Assembly: GCA_031278025.1 (NCBI GenBank)
Contig: JAITLF010000280.1
Location: forward strand, 1-7,140
Reading direction: 5' to 3'
Origin: Treponema sp.
GTDB lineage: Bacteria > Spirochaetota > Spirochaetia > Treponematales > Breznakiellaceae
Length of the DNA: 7,140 bases
The position numbers were made by a program, and so were the translations under genes. Below, one piece after another: positions 5,757 to 7,140 of this stretch (the stretch's first letter is position 1; the number at the start of each line of letters is the position of its first letter). The notes beneath the pieces are model-generated. The model did no database searches and had not been told where the DNA came from. It worked only from the letters and a program-made list of their open reading frames with translations.

Positions 5757-7140
5757 CTATACGGGGATGCCGGCAGGGCCGGTCTTCTTCCGGTACACGC
5801 CGCCGCTTCCGGTTGCCGGTAGTACCGCCGATACCTGCATACCAGACGGGATACTGGTTGTGCCGCCGCTGGCCTTGTAATACCCCCCGTAGCCGCTGCC
5901 CGCGCTGGCACCGCCGGCTGCGCCGCCTTTGCCGGTATTGCCGCTGATAACCACCGTGTTCTCCGTTATGGTGAACGTGCCGCCGGAGGCCACATACACC
6001 CCGCCGGCGCCGGTGCCGCCGGGTCCGCCATAGTGGCCTTGGGCGTTGTAGCCGGTGCCGCCAGTGCCGGTATTGTCGCGGATACCCGAACTGCCCTTCA
6101 TGGTGAACGTACCGGCAGAGGCCACATACACCTCGCCGGCAGCAGGGGCGCCGCCGTGGTACCAGCCGCCGCCGCCGCCGGTGCCGGCATTGCCGGTGAT
6201 AGCCGATCCCCCCTCCATGGCGAACGTGCCGCCGCTGGTTACATACACCCCGCCGGCGGCGGCGCCGTTGCCGTTGCCCCCGCCATTGCCGGTATTGCCG
6301 CTGATACACGAGCCATCGTCCTTCATGGTGAACGTGCCGCCTGCCACATACACCCCACCGGCGGTAAGACCGCCATCGCCGCCAGTGGAGGTGTTGCCGT
6401 AGCCGCCGTTAGCGGTATTGCCGCTGATCTTCGAGCCGCTCTCCAGGGTGAACGTGCCGCCGGCCATAAACACCCCGCCGCCTGAGGGTCTGTTATAGGT
6501 GGTGGCGCTGGCGGTATTGCCGCCGATCTCCGCGCCGTCCTTCATGGTGAACATGCCGCTTGCCACATACACCCCGCCGCCTGAGGGTCTGTTATAGGCG
6601 GCGGCACCGGCGGTGTTGTCCCTGATAACCGCGGCGTTCCCCATGACCAGGTGCCCTCCTTTCACCACGATGACGGGGGCGTTGTTGTTCTTCCCATCTG
6701 CCGCCGCCTTTAGGCCCATAAAGGTGATGTTTTTCAAAGTCAGCGTTACGCCGCTCCCCACGGTTATGAGGGGGCTGCCGCTCGGCGAGCCGGTAAGGTC
6801 GATTACCCGGCCTCCGCCGTCAAAGATTACCACCGCGGGACTGTTGCTCGTCGTAAGGACCAGCCCCGTTGCGCCAAAGTCCGTACTTGCGTTGAACTTT
6901 ATCGACTCGGTCCCGGTGTTGTTCACCACAAAGTTCAGGGACCCCTGGCCTTTTGCCGCCCGTATCTTGTCTATGATGCTCTCTTCCGCCGCCGCCGTGC
7001 CGTTAGAGAAGGCAATCCCGTCCGGGAAGTGTATGGGCGTCTCCGGGAAGGTGATGGCTGCGGCTAAACTCCCGTCCGCTCCCGCCCCGTGGCTTACCGT
7101 TCCCCCCGTGCTGTGGGTAAAGGAGTTCGCCTCGGTGGAG
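5757..7140 (-). CDS. Beta-helix repeat surface-type protein, 5'-truncated by the window edge
   Basis: The frame is open to the right edge, giving about 460 C-terminal residues and no start. A GTG at 6929 is an internal valine in continuous coding sequence, not the likely start. The first part has an ordinary parallel beta-helix entry, with FDGGGRVIDLTG (near 6790-6825), ITVGSGVTLTLKNITFMG and APVIVVKGGHLVMGNAAVIRDNT. The rest is a repeat array: six units of the form GGVYVASGGTFTM...ISGNTG plus weaker units at both ends, joined by Gly/Asn-rich loops of varying length. This is the pattern of right-handed beta-helix (pectate-lyase-like) proteins that are usually exported and often act as adhesins or cell-surface proteins. 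No catalytic residues are evident. The protein ends soon after the last repeat, without a membrane anchor or autotransporter barrel. A signal peptide, if present, lies outside the window. Its function is not known, and its link to the downstream operon is only adjacency. Confidence 0.85.
   Translation of the reverse strand, partial: STEANSFTHSTGGTVSHGAGADGSLAAAITFPETPIHFPDGIAFSNGTAAAEESIIDKIRAAKGQGSLNFVVNNTGTESIKFNASTDFGATGLVLTTSNSPAVVIFDGGGRVIDLTGSPSGSPLITVGSGVTLTLKNITFMGLKAAADGKNNNAPVIVVKGGHLVMGNAAVIRDNTAGAAAYNRPSGGGVYVASGMFTMKDGAEIGGNTASATTYNRPSGGGVFMAGGTFTLESGSKISGNTANGGYGNTSTGGDGGLTAGGVYVAGGTFTMKDDGSCISGNTGNGGGNGNGAAAGGVYVTSGGTFAMEGGSAITGNAGTGGGGGWYHGGAPAAGEVYVASAGTFTMKGSSGIRDNTGTGGTGYNAQGHYGGPGGTGAGGVYVASGGTFTITENTVVISGNTGKGGAAGGASAGSGYGGYYKASGGTTSIPSGMQVSAVLPATGSGGVYRKKTGPAGIPV
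5930..6690 (-). repeat. In-gene array of degenerate 99-132 bp coding repeats
   Basis: The conserved TTCACCATG-type block (encoding FTM or a variant) ends near 6552, 6453, 6333, 6225, 6108 and 5976, giving spacings of 99, 120, 108, 117 and 132 bp, all multiples of three. Length variation sits in the Gly/Asn loop, so indels keep the frame. The strongest DNA-level identity is a 30-bp exact direct repeat at 6470-6499 and 6569-6598, one 99-bp (33-codon) period apart, which suggests a recent duplication. Confidence 0.85.

Noticed and set aside
5757..5825. LPATG sortase-like motif near the end of the beta-helix protein
   Set aside because: No hydrophobic segment follows, only a short polar tail, and spirochaetes are not expected to anchor proteins this way.
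5629..6309. 227-residue N-terminal extension of the radical SAM frame
   Set aside because: It is Arg/His-rich low-complexity sequence read out of frame through the beta-helix repeats, crossing the intergenic hairpins. Family-like sequence begins only at the ATG at 5628.

Overview
The window looks like GC-rich chromosomal DNA from a spirochaete, most likely a Treponema-type organism. The main clue is the radical SAM/SPASM protein at 4030-5628. Its layout (N-terminal nucleotidyltransferase-like domain, CX3CX2C cluster, C-terminal SPASM cysteines) matches what I know as the spiro-SPASM family of spirochaetes. A large glycine/asparagine-rich beta-helix surface-type protein next door fits this. 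The assignment rests on recalled family knowledge, not on a database search.

All convincing genes are on the minus strand, so the biological order runs right to left. At the right edge (5757-7140) is the C-terminal part of a repeat protein whose start lies outside the window. A 128-bp GC-rich gap follows (5629-5756), holding a strong hairpin, two 21-bp direct repeats with hairpin potential, and a short AT-rich palindrome touching the next start codon. Then comes a tight four-gene cassette: spiro-SPASM radical SAM protein (4030-5628), GT-A-like glycosyltransferase (2886-4055), SpsF-family cytidylyltransferase (2134-2889), and an SpsG/PseG-like domain fused to a zinc-ribbon SAM methyltransferase (143-2137). 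The junctions overlap by 26, 4 and 4 bp, so the four are almost certainly one translationally coupled operon. The left edge (1-130) is a six-unit 21-bp tandem repeat of palindromic units with a GATC at every junction.

By inference the cassette builds and attaches an unusual sugar. SpsF-type enzymes make CMP-activated sugars, SpsG/PseG-type proteins act on nucleotide-activated sugars, the GT-A-like protein would transfer or recognise a sugar, and the methyltransferase and radical SAM enzyme would decorate the sugar or its target. Flagellar or surface glycosylation is a plausible setting but is not shown here. No nonulosonate synthase or sugar-nucleotide dehydratase gene is in the window, so the precursor must come from elsewhere.

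The most notable points are the SpsG-methyltransferase fusion, an apparently degenerate SpsF-like domain at the front of the spiro-SPASM protein in the same operon as an intact SpsF, and the GATC-phased palindromic array just past the operon's end. Long open frames on the plus strand and the long N-terminal extension of the radical SAM frame are treated as shadows of the GC-rich minus-strand genes.
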